From assembly GCF_947077775.1 (NCBI RefSeq), contig NZ_CAMTTE010000001.1:992001-1056000 (forward strand): 64,000 bases of DNA. Reading direction: 5' to 3'. The notes under the pieces were generated by a model, which had not been told where the DNA came from, did no database searches, and saw only the letters and a list, made by a program, of their open reading frames with translations. Each line of letters starts with the position of its first letter. Positions within the stretch are counted from its first letter, which is position 1. The translations under genes were made by a program, and so were the position numbers. This DNA comes from Salinibacter pepae. GTDB lineage: Bacteria > Bacteroidota > Rhodothermia > Rhodothermales > Salinibacteraceae. Of the stretch, positions 1 to 8,361 are shown piece by piece.

Positions 1-779
1 TGGTCCGGCGTGTGCCCGCGCTGGCGGGTGGTGGAGGGGTCGAGCGAGAAGAGGCTCACCCGGCTCGGAAACAGATCGCGCAGCCCTTTCACGAACTGCG
101 CCTGCCCGTCCGCCCCCTCCGCCTGGCTGCCGTAGCCGTACTCGGAGTGCATGTCGAACACGAGGTTGACGGCGCGCCCCGTCACGATCGTCCCCGCCAG
201 CAGCAGCCGCGTGAGGAAGGTTTTGCCGGTCCCCGTCTTGCCGAAGATGGCGTTCGAGCGCTCGGCAAACTTCGCGAGGTCGATGCACACCGGGCTCTCC
301 TCCATCCCGATCGGGTGGCCCACATGGAAGTACGTCCGCCCGTCGTCCCACGTCTCGTCGCCAAAGACGCGGGCCACGTCGTCGGCCTCCGCGGGCGCGA
401 CCGGCGAGAAGTGCGCGGGGATGGTCTTCACCGACGCCGGCTCCTCGTCCGTCAGCTCCGGATGGTCGGCGTTCGGCATCATGAGCATCGGCTTCAGCTG
501 GACGGTCACGTAGGTGCCAGACCCCTGCATCACCTCGCGCAGCAGGTCGTCGGACGGGTCGGGCGGGTTGAGCAGGATCTGCTCGTTGGCCGCCTCGATC
601 TCGATGTCCGTGATCATGCAAAAGAAGTCGTGCTTCTCCCCCTGAATCACGACGAACGTCCCGGCCACCACGTCCTCCACGGACTCCGCCGAATCGAGCT
701 TCATCTCGATGCCCTCGTTCAGCGACCCGTGCGTAATGACACCGAGGTGCTCGGATCGAAAGCCTGTCTCTTCAAACAT
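1..779 (-). CDS. HerA-like DUF87 ATPase, N-terminal part (runs off window)
   Basis: The frame opens at ATG 779 and stays open to the window edge, so about 259 N-terminal residues are visible and the C-terminus is missing. An N-terminal beta-rich stretch of about 100 residues resembles the HerA barrel domain. It is followed by a clear Walker A motif, GKTGTGKT at residues 180-187, with the phrase SNAIFGKTGTGKTFLTR typical of DUF87/HerA-type hexameric DNA translocases. LVFDMHSEYG follows about 20 residues later and fits the DUF87 family. HerA proteins often work with NurA nuclease in end processing, but no NurA is in view, so the role here is open. The family call is good; the exact function is not established. 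Confidence 0.8.
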   Translation of the reverse strand, partial: MFEETGFRSEHLGVITHGSLNEGIEMKLDSAESVEDVVAGTFVVIQGEKHDFFCMITDIEIEAANEQILLNPPDPSDDLLREVMQGSGTYVTVQLKPMLMMPNADHPELTDEEPASVKTIPAHFSPVAPAEADDVARVFGDETWDDGRTYFHVGHPIGMEESPVCIDLAKFAERSNAIFGKTGTGKTFLTRLLLAGTIVTGRAVNLVFDMHSEYGYGSQAEGADGQAQFVKGLRDLFPSRVSLFSLDPSTTRQRGHTPD

Positions 780-856
780 GACAGCGTTGGATCAGGCGGG
801 AGAGGACGAGAATCCGGAGATACGGCTTCTTCCGAACCGCGTCATGAGCGCATGAG

Positions 857-1150
857 TCACGAGGTGGGATCTCCGTTGCGCGGGGCACGTCCCCTTGCTT
901 GTCTTTTCCGATCGCTCTTTTCTGCCGGCGCGGTGTTCCTGGAGCGGGGGCGCTCGGTGGCGCGGCGCGTCAGGAAGAGGCCGAGGGCCACGAGGAGAAT
1001 CTCCCCGATGAGGCCGAACAGGAAGCGGCGCGTCATGCTCTTCAGCACGCGCGGCAGGAGCCGGACGGCGGCGTAGACCCCGAGGAGGCCGAGCAGCCCC
1101 TGAACGAGGCGGCTGAGCCAGTCGGGGGCGTCGGAGAACGGATGGGCCAT
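857..1150 (-). CDS. small hypothetical membrane protein
   Basis: A 97-residue protein if translation starts at the MAHPFSD methionine (1150); an in-frame ATG at 1201 would add 17 residues. Two hydrophobic stretches can be seen, roughly residues 14-32 (LVQGLLGLLGVYAAVRLL) and 43-60 (FLFGLIGEILLVALGLFL), separated by a basic segment, and the C-terminus is highly charged. That suggests a two-helix inner-membrane protein. It lies between the DUF87 ATPase and rlmN on the same strand. I do not recognise a family and assign no function. The clean alternation of hydrophobic and charged segments is the main reason to believe it is coding. Confidence 0.5.
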   Translation of the reverse strand: MAHPFSDAPDWLSRLVQGLLGLLGVYAAVRLLPRVLKSMTRRFLFGLIGEILLVALGLFLTRRATERPRSRNTAPAEKSDRKRQARGRAPRNGDPTS

Positions 1151-1268
1151 AATCGAATCAAGGACGGGGATGAGCGAAATGGATGCTGGGACGGCGGCCA
1201 AGCCACCAAGCGCGCGCGTCTGTCGTCAGGGGAGGCAGTGGTCCCCCAGAAGCGACCCGCGTTCTCCC

Positions 1269-2378
1269 CTACGCGTTCTCCTCTTCGTTGGCGAGCTGCC
1301 CGCAGGCCGCGTCGATGTCCTGCCCGCGGCTGCGCCGCACCGTCACGGTCACGCCCTCCTGCACGAGCACCTGCACAAACCGGTCGAGCTGGGCCTCCGA
1401 CGTCCGTTCGAAGTTGAGGCCCTCGACCGGGTTGTACATGAGCAGATTCACTTTGCTCGGGGCCCAGCGTGTGATTTCGGCCAGGTTGCGGGCGTCCGCT
1501 TCGCTGTCGTTCACGCCCTTGAAGAGGCAGTACTCGTACGTAATCTGGCGGCCGGTCTTGTCGAAGTAGTACTGGAGCGCCTCTTTCAGCGCGGGGAGGC
1601 TCGTCTTCTCCGCCTCGTTCACCGGCATGATGCGGCTGCGCGTCTCGTTGTCCGGCGCGTGCAGGGAGACGGCCAGGTTGGTACGCAGCTGGTCGTCGGC
1701 CAGGTCCTTGATGCGGCGGGCGAGGCCGACGGTGGAGACGGTGATCTTCTGGGCCGAGAGGTTGAGGCTGTCCTCGTCGGTCAGAATGGAAATGCTGTCG
1801 AGCACCGCGTCGTAGTTGAGGAGCGGCTCCCCCATTCCCATGAACACGATGTTGGTCACGGGCCGCCCGAAGTGCTCCTGGGCGACCTCGTTCATGTGCC
1901 ACACCTGGTCGAAGATGGCCCCGGGCGTGAGGTTTTCGCGGAAGCCCATGCGGCCGGTGGCGCAGAACTCACACCCCATCGCGCAGCCGACTTCACTCGA
2001 CACGCACACCGTCAGGCGACGCGCCTCCCCCCGCTCGTCGATGGCGGGGATGAGCACCGTCTCGGCCTCCCGCCCCGAGGGCAGTTCAAAGAGTGCCTTC
2101 ACGGTCCGGTCGGCGGCCTGCTGCTGCTCCACGATCTCGATGTCCTCGACCGTCGCGTCGCGCTGTAGGCCGCGGCGCATCCGCTTGGGAAGGTTCGACA
2201 TCTGCGCGAAGTCAGAGACCCCTTTCCCGTAGACCCAGTTGAACAGCTGGTCGCCGCGGTAGCGGGGCGCGCCGTGCTCGGCCACGAAGGCCTTCAGGCC
2301 CGCACGGCCCATGGTCTTGAGGTCCACGCGGTCCTCGGTGGTGCCGACAGTGTGGGACGCAGTTTTGACATTAGGCAT
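1269..2378 (-). CDS. rlmN: 23S rRNA (adenine2503-C2) / tRNA methyltransferase RlmN
   Basis: Radical-SAM enzyme that methylates C2 of A2503 in 23S rRNA, and A37 in some tRNAs. The 369-residue product has the radical-SAM cluster motif CAMGCEFC (Cys132, Cys136, Cys139, pattern Cx3Cx2C). It also has the two mechanistic cysteines expected of RlmN: one just before the cluster (Cys125 in CVSSEVGC) and one near the C-terminus (about Cys359 in DIDAACGQL). VFMGMGEPLLNYD is the usual GEP motif of the fold. I chose the start at MPNVKTAS (2378) because the upstream in-frame ATG at 2459 adds a poorly conserved-looking Arg-rich stretch. It is divergent from hisD, with 170 bp between starts. Confidence 0.95.
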   Translation of the reverse strand: MPNVKTASHTVGTTEDRVDLKTMGRAGLKAFVAEHGAPRYRGDQLFNWVYGKGVSDFAQMSNLPKRMRRGLQRDATVEDIEIVEQQQAADRTVKALFELPSGREAETVLIPAIDERGEARRLTVCVSSEVGCAMGCEFCATGRMGFRENLTPGAIFDQVWHMNEVAQEHFGRPVTNIVFMGMGEPLLNYDAVLDSISILTDEDSLNLSAQKITVSTVGLARRIKDLADDQLRTNLAVSLHAPDNETRSRIMPVNEAEKTSLPALKEALQYYFDKTGRQITYEYCLFKGVNDSEADARNLAEITRWAPSKVNLLMYNPVEGLNFERTSEAQLDRFVQVLVQEGVTVTVRRSRGQDIDAACGQLANEEENA

Positions 2379-2511
2379 ATCGGGATGGCGAACGCCGCGT
2401 GTGCACCGGACGTTTCGGGACTGCCGGAATTCTGGCCTCCGTCCGGCGTTCGGGGCCACCGCGGGCGTTCCAACCTTTCAACGTCCGCCCCAAAACATTC
2501 CCCCGGCTCGA

Positions 2512-2525
2512 AAATAGATCTATTT
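2512..2525. promoter_or_regulatory. 14-bp perfect palindrome upstream of hisD
   Basis: The sequence aaatagatctattt is its own reverse complement and is AT-only apart from the central GATC. It sits 23 bp before the hisD start in the 170-bp divergent rlmN/hisD region, in otherwise GC-rich DNA. The position and symmetry fit an operator for a dimeric repressor, but no regulator is identified and chance is not excluded. Confidence 0.3.
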
Positions 2526-2548
2526 GTCCTATCGAACTCATTTCGCGC

Positions 2549-3868
2549 ATGCCCACTTCTATGATTCCCCTGATCACGCCCGACGACACCGCCCGCCTCG
2601 ACGCCATTGTGAGCCGGGGCGGCACCTTCAGCGACGAGGTGGACGCCACCGTCGAGGGCATTTTGGCGCGGATTCGTGCGGAGGGCGACGAGGCCCTGAT
2701 CGAGCTGACCGAGACGTACGACGGGGTGCGCCCCGACCCGGTCCAGGTGCCGGCCTCGGTGCTCGACGGCGCGGTCGACGCGCTCGACGCCGATCTGCAG
2801 GACGCCCTTGAGGAGGCCGCGGCCAACATCCGCCGCTTCCACGACAAGCAGGTGGACGAGTCCTGGTTCACCGACGACGGGGACGGGGTGATCCTGGGAC
2901 AGCGCGTGGTGCCGATGGAGCGGGCCGGGCTGTACGTGCCGGGCGGCACGGCCTTCTACCCGTCGAGCCTGCTGATGAACGCAATTCCCGCGCAGGTCGC
3001 GGGCGTCGACGAGATTCACCTCGTCTCGCCTCCTCAAGACGACGGCCGCCCCCACCCGCTCGTCCTCGCCACCGCCGCCCTCCTGGGCCTGGACCACATC
3101 TACGCCGTCGGGGGCGCGCAGGCCGTCGGGGCGCTCGCCTACGGCACCGCGTCGGTGCCGGCGGTCGACACGATCGTGGGCCCGGGCAACGCGTACGTGG
3201 CCGCCGCGAAGAAAAAGGTATTCGGGCGCGTGGGAATCGACTCGGTGGCCGGCCCCAGCGAGATCGGCGTGCTGGCCGACGCCACGGCCGACCCCAAGTT
3301 CGTGGCCGCCGACCTGCTCTCGCAGGCCGAGCACGACGAGCGGGCCTCCGCGGTCCTCGTCACGCCCCACCGGCCCCTGGCCGAGGCCGTGCAGGAGCAC
3401 GTGGAGGCGATGGTTCCCGCCCTCCCCCGCGCCGACGTGATCGAGCAGTCCCTCGCCGACTACGGGGCGTGCGTCGTGCCCGACACGATGGACGCGGCCA
3501 TCGACCTCATGAACGACCTCGCCGTGGAGCACCTGGAGCTGCACGTGGACGATCCCTGGCAGACCATGACCCACATCCGCCACGCCGGGGCCATTTTCCT
3601 GGGCGCGTACTCGTCCGAGCCCGTGGGCGACTACTTTGCGGGCCCCAACCACGTGCTGCCCACCGGCGGCACGGCCCGCCACGCCTCCGCCCTTGGGGTC
3701 GACGACTTCGTGCGCACACAGTCCGTCCTCTCCTACACGAAGGACCGGCTGGACGAGACCGGGCCGAAGATTGCCACCATCGCCGAGGCGGAAGACCTGC
3801 AGGCCCACGCCGAGGCGATCCGGACACGGCTTGACCGCGACGACGGATCGGGTTCGAAAAAGCCGTGA
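2549..3868 (+). CDS. hisD: histidinol dehydrogenase
   Basis: Catalyses the last two steps of histidine biosynthesis, the NAD-dependent oxidation of L-histidinol to histidine through the aldehyde. The 439-residue protein is of normal family length. Zn-ligand and base residues appear in SQAEHDERA (Gln259, Glu261, His262), at the same numbering as E. coli HisD. Further family landmarks are ERAGLYVPGG (from about 124), GPGNAYV (from about 211) and GDYFAGPNHVLPTGG near the C-terminus. The start at 2549 (MPTSMIPLI) was preferred over an in-frame ATG at 2399, which would add 50 non-homologous-looking residues overlapping the divergent promoter region. hisC follows 81 bp downstream, suggesting a two-gene his operon. 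Confidence 0.95.
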   Translation: MPTSMIPLITPDDTARLDAIVSRGGTFSDEVDATVEGILARIRAEGDEALIELTETYDGVRPDPVQVPASVLDGAVDALDADLQDALEEAAANIRRFHDKQVDESWFTDDGDGVILGQRVVPMERAGLYVPGGTAFYPSSLLMNAIPAQVAGVDEIHLVSPPQDDGRPHPLVLATAALLGLDHIYAVGGAQAVGALAYGTASVPAVDTIVGPGNAYVAAAKKKVFGRVGIDSVAGPSEIGVLADATADPKFVAADLLSQAEHDERASAVLVTPHRPLAEAVQEHVEAMVPALPRADVIEQSLADYGACVVPDTMDAAIDLMNDLAVEHLELHVDDPWQTMTHIRHAGAIFLGAYSSEPVGDYFAGPNHVLPTGGTARHASALGVDDFVRTQSVLSYTKDRLDETGPKIATIAEAEDLQAHAEAIRTRLDRDDGSGSKKP

Positions 3869-3949
3869 CCCCGGAGACATTGTGCCCGCCTGCTGGTACC
3901 TTTTGCATACCCCATTCGCTCTTCCCTCCCGAGACGCCCCGCCGGGCCC

Positions 3950-5074
3950 ATGGCCGTTGCCCCCGACTCTCCGTCCCTCGACGACGTGCTCCAGCACATC
4001 CGGCCCGCCGTGCGGGACCGGAGCGAGTACATCGTGGACATGCCGGAGGGGATTGACGTAAAGCTCAACCAGAACGAAAGCCCTTTTGACCTGCCGGCGG
4101 GCCTCAAACAGGAGCTCCTCGACGCCCACGCGCAGGTGGAGATGAACCGGTATCCCTCCGAGCAGCCGGAGGCCCTGCGCCATGCGCTCGCCGAGTACGA
4201 CGGCGTCGATCCCGACCAGATCCTCGTCGGCAACGGCTCCAACGAAATCACCTACACCTTCGGCCTCGCCTTCTTGGACCCGGGCGACCCGGTGGTCCTG
4301 CCCCGCCCGATGTTCTCCCTCTACGAGAAGGTGATGCGCCTGCAGGAGGCCGACCTCACCATCGTGCCGCCCCAGGACGACTTTGGGTTCGACGCGGATG
4401 CCCTCGCCACGGCCGCGGCGGAGACCGACGCCGTTCTGACCATCCTCACCACTCCGAACAACCCCACGGGGCTGGCCATGACGCTCGACGAGCTCGAGCA
4501 GGTCGTCACGGCGAGCTCCGGGTTCGTGGTGATCGACGAGGCGTACGTGGAGTTCAACCCGGAGGGCACCGCCATCGACCTGCTTGAGCGACACCCCAAC
4601 GTGCTGATTCTCCGCACGCTCTCGAAGGGGTTCGGGCTGGCGGGCGCGCGGCTCGGGTACCTGCTCGCCCACCCCGCCGTGGTGACGGAGCTCATGAAGG
4701 CGCGCCTGCCCTTCATGGTGGACCGGTTCGCCGAGCAGACGGCCCTGGCGGTGCTGCGGCGCCCCGACCTGATTGAGGACCGCGTATCGCGCATCGAGGC
4801 CTCGATTACAACCCTTACCGAGGCCCTGCAGGCGATGGAGGGGGTCGAGGTGGTGCCCTCGCAGGCGAATTTCGTCGTCTTCACCACCCCACTGCCGGCC
4901 GATACGCTGCAGGACCGGCTGGCGGACCGCGGCGTTCTGGTCCGCAACATGGGCGGGTATCCGGAGCTGGAGGGGTATCTGCGCGTCAGTGCGGGGACCG
5001 AGAAGGAGAACAACGCGTTTCTGGACGCGTTGGACGTTTCGCTTGAAGAGGCGGGTGCAATCTCTGAGGTATAG
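3950..5074 (+). CDS. hisC: histidinol-phosphate aminotransferase
   Basis: PLP-dependent class II aminotransferase (374 aa) converting imidazole acetol phosphate and glutamate to histidinol phosphate. Visible motifs are KLNQNESP (residues 38-45, substrate/PLP environment), TPNNPTG (168-174), VVIDEAYVEF (193-202, PLP aspartate) and the Schiff-base lysine Lys226 in RTLSKGFGLAGARLGY. It follows hisD in the same direction, so the two probably form one transcript. The remaining his genes are not in the window. Closely related aromatic aminotransferases share the fold, but the hisD neighbour supports HisC. Confidence 0.93.
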   Translation: MAVAPDSPSLDDVLQHIRPAVRDRSEYIVDMPEGIDVKLNQNESPFDLPAGLKQELLDAHAQVEMNRYPSEQPEALRHALAEYDGVDPDQILVGNGSNEITYTFGLAFLDPGDPVVLPRPMFSLYEKVMRLQEADLTIVPPQDDFGFDADALATAAAETDAVLTILTTPNNPTGLAMTLDELEQVVTASSGFVVIDEAYVEFNPEGTAIDLLERHPNVLILRTLSKGFGLAGARLGYLLAHPAVVTELMKARLPFMVDRFAEQTALAVLRRPDLIEDRVSRIEASITTLTEALQAMEGVEVVPSQANFVVFTTPLPADTLQDRLADRGVLVRNMGGYPELEGYLRVSAGTEKENNAFLDALDVSLEEAGAISEV

Positions 5075-5155
5075 CTCCGTTCCGCCGCTCGGCGAAACGG
5101 ACCGGCGCGTTACTCTCGGCCACTGAGCACTTTCTCCGAATTCACTGAGCTCGCG

Positions 5156-5758
5156 ATGGATTTTACTCGGGTAGATATCATTGGTCTCTCCACGAGCCCT
5201 TCCAGCGGAGGGGCCTACGCCCTTGTGCTCGGAGAGGTCGAAGGCAACCGCCGTCTGCCAATTATCATCGGAGCGTTTGAGGCCCAGGCGATTGCGCTGG
5301 AGCTGGAAAAGATTCAGCCCCCGCGCCCAATGACGCACGACCTGCTGCGCGACACGTTTGAGGCGGTGGAGGTGGACGTCGAAGAGGTCGTGATCGACGA
5401 GCTTCGGGAGGGCACCTTCTTCGCCAAGATCCGGTACCGCCACGACGGCGAAGAGCACCAGCTCGACTCCCGCCCCAGCGACGCCGTGGCACTCGCCGTT
5501 CGCGTGGACGCGCCCATCTTCGTCGCCCCCGCGGTGCTGGACGAGGCCGGCATCGTCGCCGAAGACGAGTCGGACATCTCCTCGCTCGCCGAGCAGGCCG
5601 AGGAGACGTCCCCCTCGGAGGAGGAAGAGGGCACCGAACTCGAACAGATGCAGAAACAGCTCGAGGAGGCCGTGGAGGCGGAAGACTACGAACGGGCCGC
5701 CGAGCTCCGCGACGAAATCCAGCGCCTGGAGCAGGAGCAGCAGCAGAACCAAAACTAG
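5156..5758 (+). CDS. bifunctional nuclease (DUF151) with C-terminal UVR motif
   Basis: A 200-residue protein. Residues 1-125 match the BFN/DUF151 family: MDFTRVDIIGLSTS start, LPIIIGAFEAQAIALELE, and the LDSRPSDAVALAVR signature near residues 102-116. An acidic linker rich in Glu and Asp (about 130-165) leads to a C-terminal UVR motif of the UvrB/UvrC type (LEEAVEAEDYERAAELRDEI, 170-189), followed by a Gln-rich tail. DUF151 proteins have been described as wound-induced or bifunctional nucleases; pairing with a UVR helical hairpin is common in Bacteroidota and may mediate protein contacts. It lies downstream of hisC (82 bp gap) and is closed by a strong terminator. Confidence 0.88.
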   Translation: MDFTRVDIIGLSTSPSSGGAYALVLGEVEGNRRLPIIIGAFEAQAIALELEKIQPPRPMTHDLLRDTFEAVEVDVEEVVIDELREGTFFAKIRYRHDGEEHQLDSRPSDAVALAVRVDAPIFVAPAVLDEAGIVAEDESDISSLAEQAEETSPSEEEEGTELEQMQKQLEEAVEAEDYERAAELRDEIQRLEQEQQQNQN

Positions 5759-5783
5759 CGCCCCCGATCGGCCCCTCGATCCT

Positions 5784-5827
5784 GGCGAAGCCCTGCGGGA
5801 CTCGTGCCCGCGGCTTCGCCTTTTTTA
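5784..5827 (+). terminator. rho-independent terminator after the DUF151/UVR gene
   Basis: A 9-bp perfect stem, ggcgaagcc (5784-5792) with ggcttcgcc (5812-5820), continues inward as gcggg/cccgc (5795-5799, 5807-5811) and is followed directly by TTTTTT (5821-5826). It is the best intrinsic terminator in the window and ends the hisD-hisC-DUF151 transcript. Confidence 0.9.
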
Positions 5828-5858
5828 TTGTCCGTTGCCGTTTTATTGTCCGTTGCCG
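5823..5858 (+). repeat. 18-bp direct repeat, two perfect copies
   Basis: The unit ttttattgtccgttgccg occurs back to back at 5823-5840 and 5841-5858. The first copy overlaps the U-tract of the preceding terminator, and the second duplicates part of that T-rich end without the hairpin. It looks like a tandem duplication; no function can be assigned. Confidence 0.8.
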
Positions 5859-5935
5859 TCTGTCCCGAGCCCCGCGCCTCGTCGCGACGGTCCCGCCCCA
5901 ACTCCGTTACTCTGTCCACCACGCCCTCCGCCTGC

Positions 5936-7579
5936 ATGCCGTCCCCCTCCGAGCGCACTGCACACCGCACCTCGCCCGGTGCCCTCGGCGCCTTCCCCGA
6001 CCTGTTCGTCGACTACTGCACCGACTTCGACGCGGTGGCGGACTTTTATCCGGGCGACTGGCGGTCCCGCCCGGCGCGCCGGGCGGCGGCCACGGCGGCG
6101 GCCGAGCGCCCCGCCGACCGCGAGGGGCTCGCCGACACGCTGCTCGACCAGAACGAGCGCTGGGGCCTCGACGAACGCACCCGCTCGCACATTGAGGCCC
6201 TGCGGGCCCCGGACAGCATCGCCGTGGTGACGGGCCAGCAGGTGGGGCTGTTTACGGGGCCGCTCTACACCATCTACAAGACCATCACCACACTCCAGCT
6301 GGTCGAGGAGTGGGCGGACCAGACGGGCCGCCCCGTCGTCCCCGTCTTCTGGGTGGAGGGCGAGGACCACGACTTCGAAGAGATTGCCGCGGCGCACGTC
6401 CTCCAGCGCAACGAGGTCGTGCCCCTCTCCTACGAGCCCGGCGTGGACGACAATCCCGGGGCGGTCGGGCGACTCGCCCTGACCGACGGGATCCAGGACG
6501 TGGTCGACCGGCTCGACGAGGCCCTGCCCCCCTCCGACTTTAAGCCGGCAGTGATGGAACAGGTGCGCGCCGCCTACCAGCCCGGCACCCGCCTCGAGGA
6601 TGCCTTCGCCCGCCTGATGCGCTCCCTCTTCGAGGACGACGGGCTCGTGTTCATGAACCCCGACGATGCCCGCCTCAAAGCACTGACCCGCCCCCTCTTC
6701 CGGCGCGACATTGAGGACCCGCGGGCCTCCGTCGCCCCGGTGAACGCGGCCGGTCGGGCGCTCCGCGATCGGGGCTACCACGCACAGGTCAACGCCCGCC
6801 CGACCAACCTCTTCTGGCTCGGCGACGACGGCCGCTGGGCAATCGACCTGGAGGACGAAAACGCCTTTCGGCTCCGCGGCACGGACCGGACGTTCTCCCG
6901 CTCCGATCTGCTCCATCGCCTAGACGAGACGCCCGAACGCTTCAGTCCCAACGTCGTCCTGCGTCCGCTGATGCAGGACCACCTCTTGCCGACCGCCGCG
7001 TACGTTGCGGGCCCCGGCGAGGTGTCCTACTTCGCCCAGTATGAGGGGGTCTACGACTGGGCCGACCTCGACATGCCCCTTATTCACCCACGGGCGAGTG
7101 TGTCCCTGGTGGAGGGCAAGGTACAGAAGGTGCTCGACAAGTACGGCCTGTCGGTTTCGGACTTTCGGGACGGCCTGGAGCCGCTCTTTCAGGACGTGGT
7201 CGTCGACACGATGGAGGTCGACGTGGACGCCCTCTTCTCGGAGGCCCTGCCGCAGCTCCACCAGACCCTCAATGCCCTGAAGCCCGAGGTGGAAGCCGTA
7301 GACCGGACGCTCGGCGCCTCCACCGAGGCGACGCGGTCGGCAATCATGGACGAGATGGCGTCCCTGAAGCAGAAGGTCGTCCGGGCCGAAAAACGGCAGC
7401 AGGACGAGGTCCGAGCGCAGCTTAAGAAGGCCCACACGAACCTGCGCCCGGACGGGACGCTCCAGGAACGCACGGTCAACGTGCTGTACTACCTCAACAA
7501 GTACAGCCCGGCCCTGCTCGACGACCTGCGGCACGCGCTCCGGACCGATACCTCTGCCCACCAGGTCGTGGACGTATAG
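5936..7579 (+). CDS. bshC: putative cysteine ligase BshC (bacillithiol biosynthesis)
   Basis: BshC adds cysteine to glucosaminyl-malate in the last step of bacillithiol synthesis. The 547-residue product is of the usual length (about 540). It carries the family hallmark VVTGQQVGLFTGPLYTIYK near residue 90, followed by PVVPVFWVEGEDHDFEEI, and later GPGEVSYFAQ and the C-terminal coiled coil (roughly residues 430-510). I took the start at MPSPSERT (5936); the in-frame ATG at 5804 lies inside the upstream terminator and is unlikely. bshA and bshB are not in this window, so the gene is an isolated pathway member here. Confidence 0.9.
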   Translation: MPSPSERTAHRTSPGALGAFPDLFVDYCTDFDAVADFYPGDWRSRPARRAAATAAAERPADREGLADTLLDQNERWGLDERTRSHIEALRAPDSIAVVTGQQVGLFTGPLYTIYKTITTLQLVEEWADQTGRPVVPVFWVEGEDHDFEEIAAAHVLQRNEVVPLSYEPGVDDNPGAVGRLALTDGIQDVVDRLDEALPPSDFKPAVMEQVRAAYQPGTRLEDAFARLMRSLFEDDGLVFMNPDDARLKALTRPLFRRDIEDPRASVAPVNAAGRALRDRGYHAQVNARPTNLFWLGDDGRWAIDLEDENAFRLRGTDRTFSRSDLLHRLDETPERFSPNVVLRPLMQDHLLPTAAYVAGPGEVSYFAQYEGVYDWADLDMPLIHPRASVSLVEGKVQKVLDKYGLSVSDFRDGLEPLFQDVVVDTMEVDVDALFSEALPQLHQTLNALKPEVEAVDRTLGASTEATRSAIMDEMASLKQKVVRAEKRQQDEVRAQLKKAHTNLRPDGTLQERTVNVLYYLNKYSPALLDDLRHALRTDTSAHQVVDV

Positions 7580-7640
7580 CGGCCCGAGCGTCCGGCGCAC
7601 ACACTCGTCGACTGCCCCCCAACACCCGCTGAGCCCCATC

Positions 7641-8306
7641 ATGGAGGACGGCCCACCCCCGGAGGGTCTCTTTAGCCCACTCATTGAACACGCCATTGAG
7701 CTGTCGGCCCAGTGGCACGACGGCACCTACCGGAAGGGCGTCTGGCGCGACCCGGCGTTCGAGGTGCCCGAGGGCGAGGAGATCCAAATCCCGGTCATCG
7801 CCCACCTTGCCGCCGTGGCCTCCATCGTGCGCCGGGCGGGCTGGGGCGAAACGGCCGTGGCCGCCGCCTACCTGCACGACGCGATTGAGGACATGAACCA
7901 GCACGGCCAGCGGCTGCGCCGCAAGCAGCTCCGCGACGCCGTGGGGGCGGACGTGGCCCGGCTCGTGGTTCAGGTCTCCGAGCAGAAGCTGGACGACGAC
8001 GGGCAGATGCGGCCCTGGCGGGCCCGCAAGGAGGACTACCTCGAGGGCATCCGCACGGGCCGACCGGACGCCGCCGCCATCAGCCTGGCCGACAAGATTC
8101 ACAACCTGTGGTCCATCACCCAGAGCCTGCAGGCGGACGAGGACATCTTTTCGGCCCTCAGCGGCGACGCCGAGGCGCAGCGGTGGTTTCACGCGGCCGT
8201 TCTGGAGGCGTCCACCCCCCACGACGACCCGCGCCTCCCCCCGATGCGCGAGCGGCTGCAGACGGAAATCGACCGGTACGAGGCGGCCCTCCGCCCCGCA
8301 GCTTAG
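7641..8306 (+). CDS. stand-alone HD hydrolase, MESH1/SpoT-hydrolase-like
   Basis: A 221-residue protein consisting essentially of one HD domain. The metal-ligand pattern of RelA/SpoT hydrolase domains is visible: an early His in IPVIAHLAAVA (about residue 54), the HD pair in YLHDAIED (about 76-83) and the late Asp in SLADKIHNLW (about 146-155). There is no synthetase, TGS or ACT domain. It therefore resembles small alarmone hydrolases (MESH1-like), which remove the 3'-diphosphate from (p)ppGpp, although another phosphohydrolase substrate is possible. It lies 61 bp after bshC on the same strand and converges with the phosphorylase gene downstream. Confidence 0.75.
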   Translation: MEDGPPPEGLFSPLIEHAIELSAQWHDGTYRKGVWRDPAFEVPEGEEIQIPVIAHLAAVASIVRRAGWGETAVAAAYLHDAIEDMNQHGQRLRRKQLRDAVGADVARLVVQVSEQKLDDDGQMRPWRARKEDYLEGIRTGRPDAAAISLADKIHNLWSITQSLQADEDIFSALSGDAEAQRWFHAAVLEASTPHDDPRLPPMRERLQTEIDRYEAALRPAA

Positions 8307-8361
8307 AACCCCGGGCTCGGTTCGGCCAGGAGGAACGTCACGTCAGCCACGGGCCTCGCCT

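Noticed and set aside
5077-5099. Hairpin after hisC (ccgttccgcc / ggcgaaacgg)
   Set aside because: It has a mismatch and no T-tract, and the next gene is 82 bp away on the same strand, so it is not called a terminator.
2294-5752. A 1152-codon open frame on the minus strand
   Set aside because: It is antisense to hisD, hisC and the DUF151 gene, which have clear catalytic motifs; its translation is Arg/His/Val-rich, the usual shadow of GC-rich genes.
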